From Mycobacterium sp. (lineage in GTDB: Bacteria > Actinomycetota > Actinomycetes > Mycobacteriales > Mycobacteriaceae): DNA of 6,422 nucleotides. Shown here piece by piece: positions 5,805 through 6,422 of the stretch. The stretch spans positions 1 to 6,422 of the forward strand of contig JAGQTR010000139.1 of the NCBI GenBank assembly GCA_020438915.1. Reading direction: 5' to 3'. A model generated the notes under the pieces. The model was not told the DNA's origin, did not search any database, and saw only the letters and a list, made by a program, of their open reading frames with translations. The first letter of the stretch is position 1. Each line of letters starts with the position of its first letter. A program made the position numbers and the translations under genes.

Positions 5805-6422
5805 ATGACCGCAAGCAATGACGTCCGGGTCGCGATCGTCGGCGTGGGCAACTGCGCTTCCTCGCTCGTGCAGGGCGTGCAGTACTACAAGGACGCAGAC
5901 GAGAACGCCTCCGTTCCCGGCCTGATGCACGTCAAGCTCGGCCGGTACCACGTGCGCGACGTGAAGTTCGTCGCCGCGTTCGACGTCGACGCCAAGAAGG
6001 TCGGCTTCGACCTGTCCGAGGCGATCTTCGCCTCCGAGAACAACACCATCAAGATCGCCGACGTGCCGCCGACCGACATCGTCGTGCAGCGCGGCCCCAC
6101 CCTGGACGGCATCGGCAAGTACTACGCCGAGACCATCGAGATCTCCGATGCCGAGCCCGCCGACGTCGTCAAGGCGCTCAAGGACGCCGAGGTCGACGTG
6201 CTCGTGTCCTACCTGCCGGTGGGCTCCGAGGAGGCCGACAAGTTCTACGCCCAGTGCGCGATCGACGCCGGCGTGGCGTTCGTCAACGCGTTGCCGGTCT
6301 TCATCGCCTCGGACCCGGTATGGGCCAAGAAGTTCGAAGACGCCGGTGTGCCGATCGTCGGCGACGCCATCAAGAGCCAGGTGGGCGCCACCATCACCCA
6401 CCGCGTGATGGCGAAGCTGTTC
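5805..6422 (+). CDS. ino1: Inositol-3-phosphate synthase Ino1, 5' part only
   Basis: The enzyme is a cytosolic, NAD-dependent synthase that converts D-glucose 6-phosphate to 1D-myo-inositol 3-phosphate, the first step toward phosphatidylinositol, PIMs, lipoarabinomannan and mycothiol. Only 206 residues are present, against 367 as I recall for M. tuberculosis Ino1 (Rv0046c). The N-terminal Rossmann motif VAIVGVGNCASSLVQG (9-24) binds NAD. Later blocks VSYLPVGSEEADKFYAQCAI and FVNALPVFIASDP are characteristic of the actinobacterial/archaeal synthase. The window ends inside GDAIKSQVGATITHR, the start of the catalytic domain; the catalytic lysine and acidic residues further on are not visible. 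Residue 188 is Ala, where I expect Asp in the family's GDDxKS block. Position downstream of a PadR regulator, with its own Shine-Dalgarno, suggests expression as an operon. Confidence 0.96.
   Translation, partial: MTASNDVRVAIVGVGNCASSLVQGVQYYKDADENASVPGLMHVKLGRYHVRDVKFVAAFDVDAKKVGFDLSEAIFASENNTIKIADVPPTDIVVQRGPTLDGIGKYYAETIEISDAEPADVVKALKDAEVDVLVSYLPVGSEEADKFYAQCAIDAGVAFVNALPVFIASDPVWAKKFEDAGVPIVGDAIKSQVGATITHRVMAKLF

Noticed and set aside
1..6422. CRISPR array, insertion sequence, prophage, tRNA/rRNA or novel defence system
   Set aside because: There are no spaced direct repeats, transposase or integrase motifs, or tRNA-like folds. Every substantial stretch is covered by conserved mycobacterial housekeeping genes in a known order.

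Overview
The window looks like chromosomal DNA from a Mycobacterium or Mycolicibacterium species. It is GC-rich, uses GTG starts freely, and carries six genes whose order and orientation match the M. tuberculosis Rv0051-ponA1(Rv0050)-Rv0049 / Rv0048c-Rv0047c-ino1(Rv0046c) neighbourhood, read here in the opposite direction. This assignment comes from recognising the protein sequences from memory; no database search was run. The fast-evolving parts (PonA1 termini, the 289-residue membrane protein) differ from M. tuberculosis as I recall it, so a related non-tuberculosis species is more likely.

Layout. Positions 1-4039 hold a tightly packed leftward (minus-strand) cluster of three genes. In transcription order these are a small four-cysteine DUF5318-type protein (Rv0049-like), the bifunctional peptidoglycan synthase PonA1, and the N-terminal 341 residues of a polytopic GT87/DUF2029-like membrane protein that runs off the left edge. 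PonA1 overlaps its upstream neighbour by 8 bases (if the preferred start is right), and its TGA stop overlaps the GTG start of the next gene in a GTGA junction. Translational coupling is therefore likely.

Positions 4040-4161 are a 122-base divergent intergenic region. At each end a TANNNT -10 hexamer lies exactly 7 bases before a GTG codon, which is the layout expected for leaderless mycobacterial transcripts. Rightward from it come a DUF1707 single-pass membrane protein, a PadR-family regulator with a textbook Shine-Dalgarno sequence, and the first 206 codons of ino1 (inositol-3-phosphate synthase), which runs off the right edge.

How the genes relate. The leftward cluster concerns cell-wall assembly: PonA1 polymerises and crosslinks peptidoglycan, and the GT-C-like protein probably moves a sugar from a lipid carrier. 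The rightward end supplies inositol for phosphatidylinositol, PIM/LAM glycolipids and mycothiol, with a PadR regulator placed directly upstream. I see no CRISPR array, mobile element, phage gene, tRNA or rRNA, and no clearly undescribed system. The points most worth a second look are the paired leaderless starts, an alanine where I expect an aspartate in the GDDxKS block of Ino1, a candidate PadR operator dyad, and the repeat-bearing proline-rich tail of PonA1.
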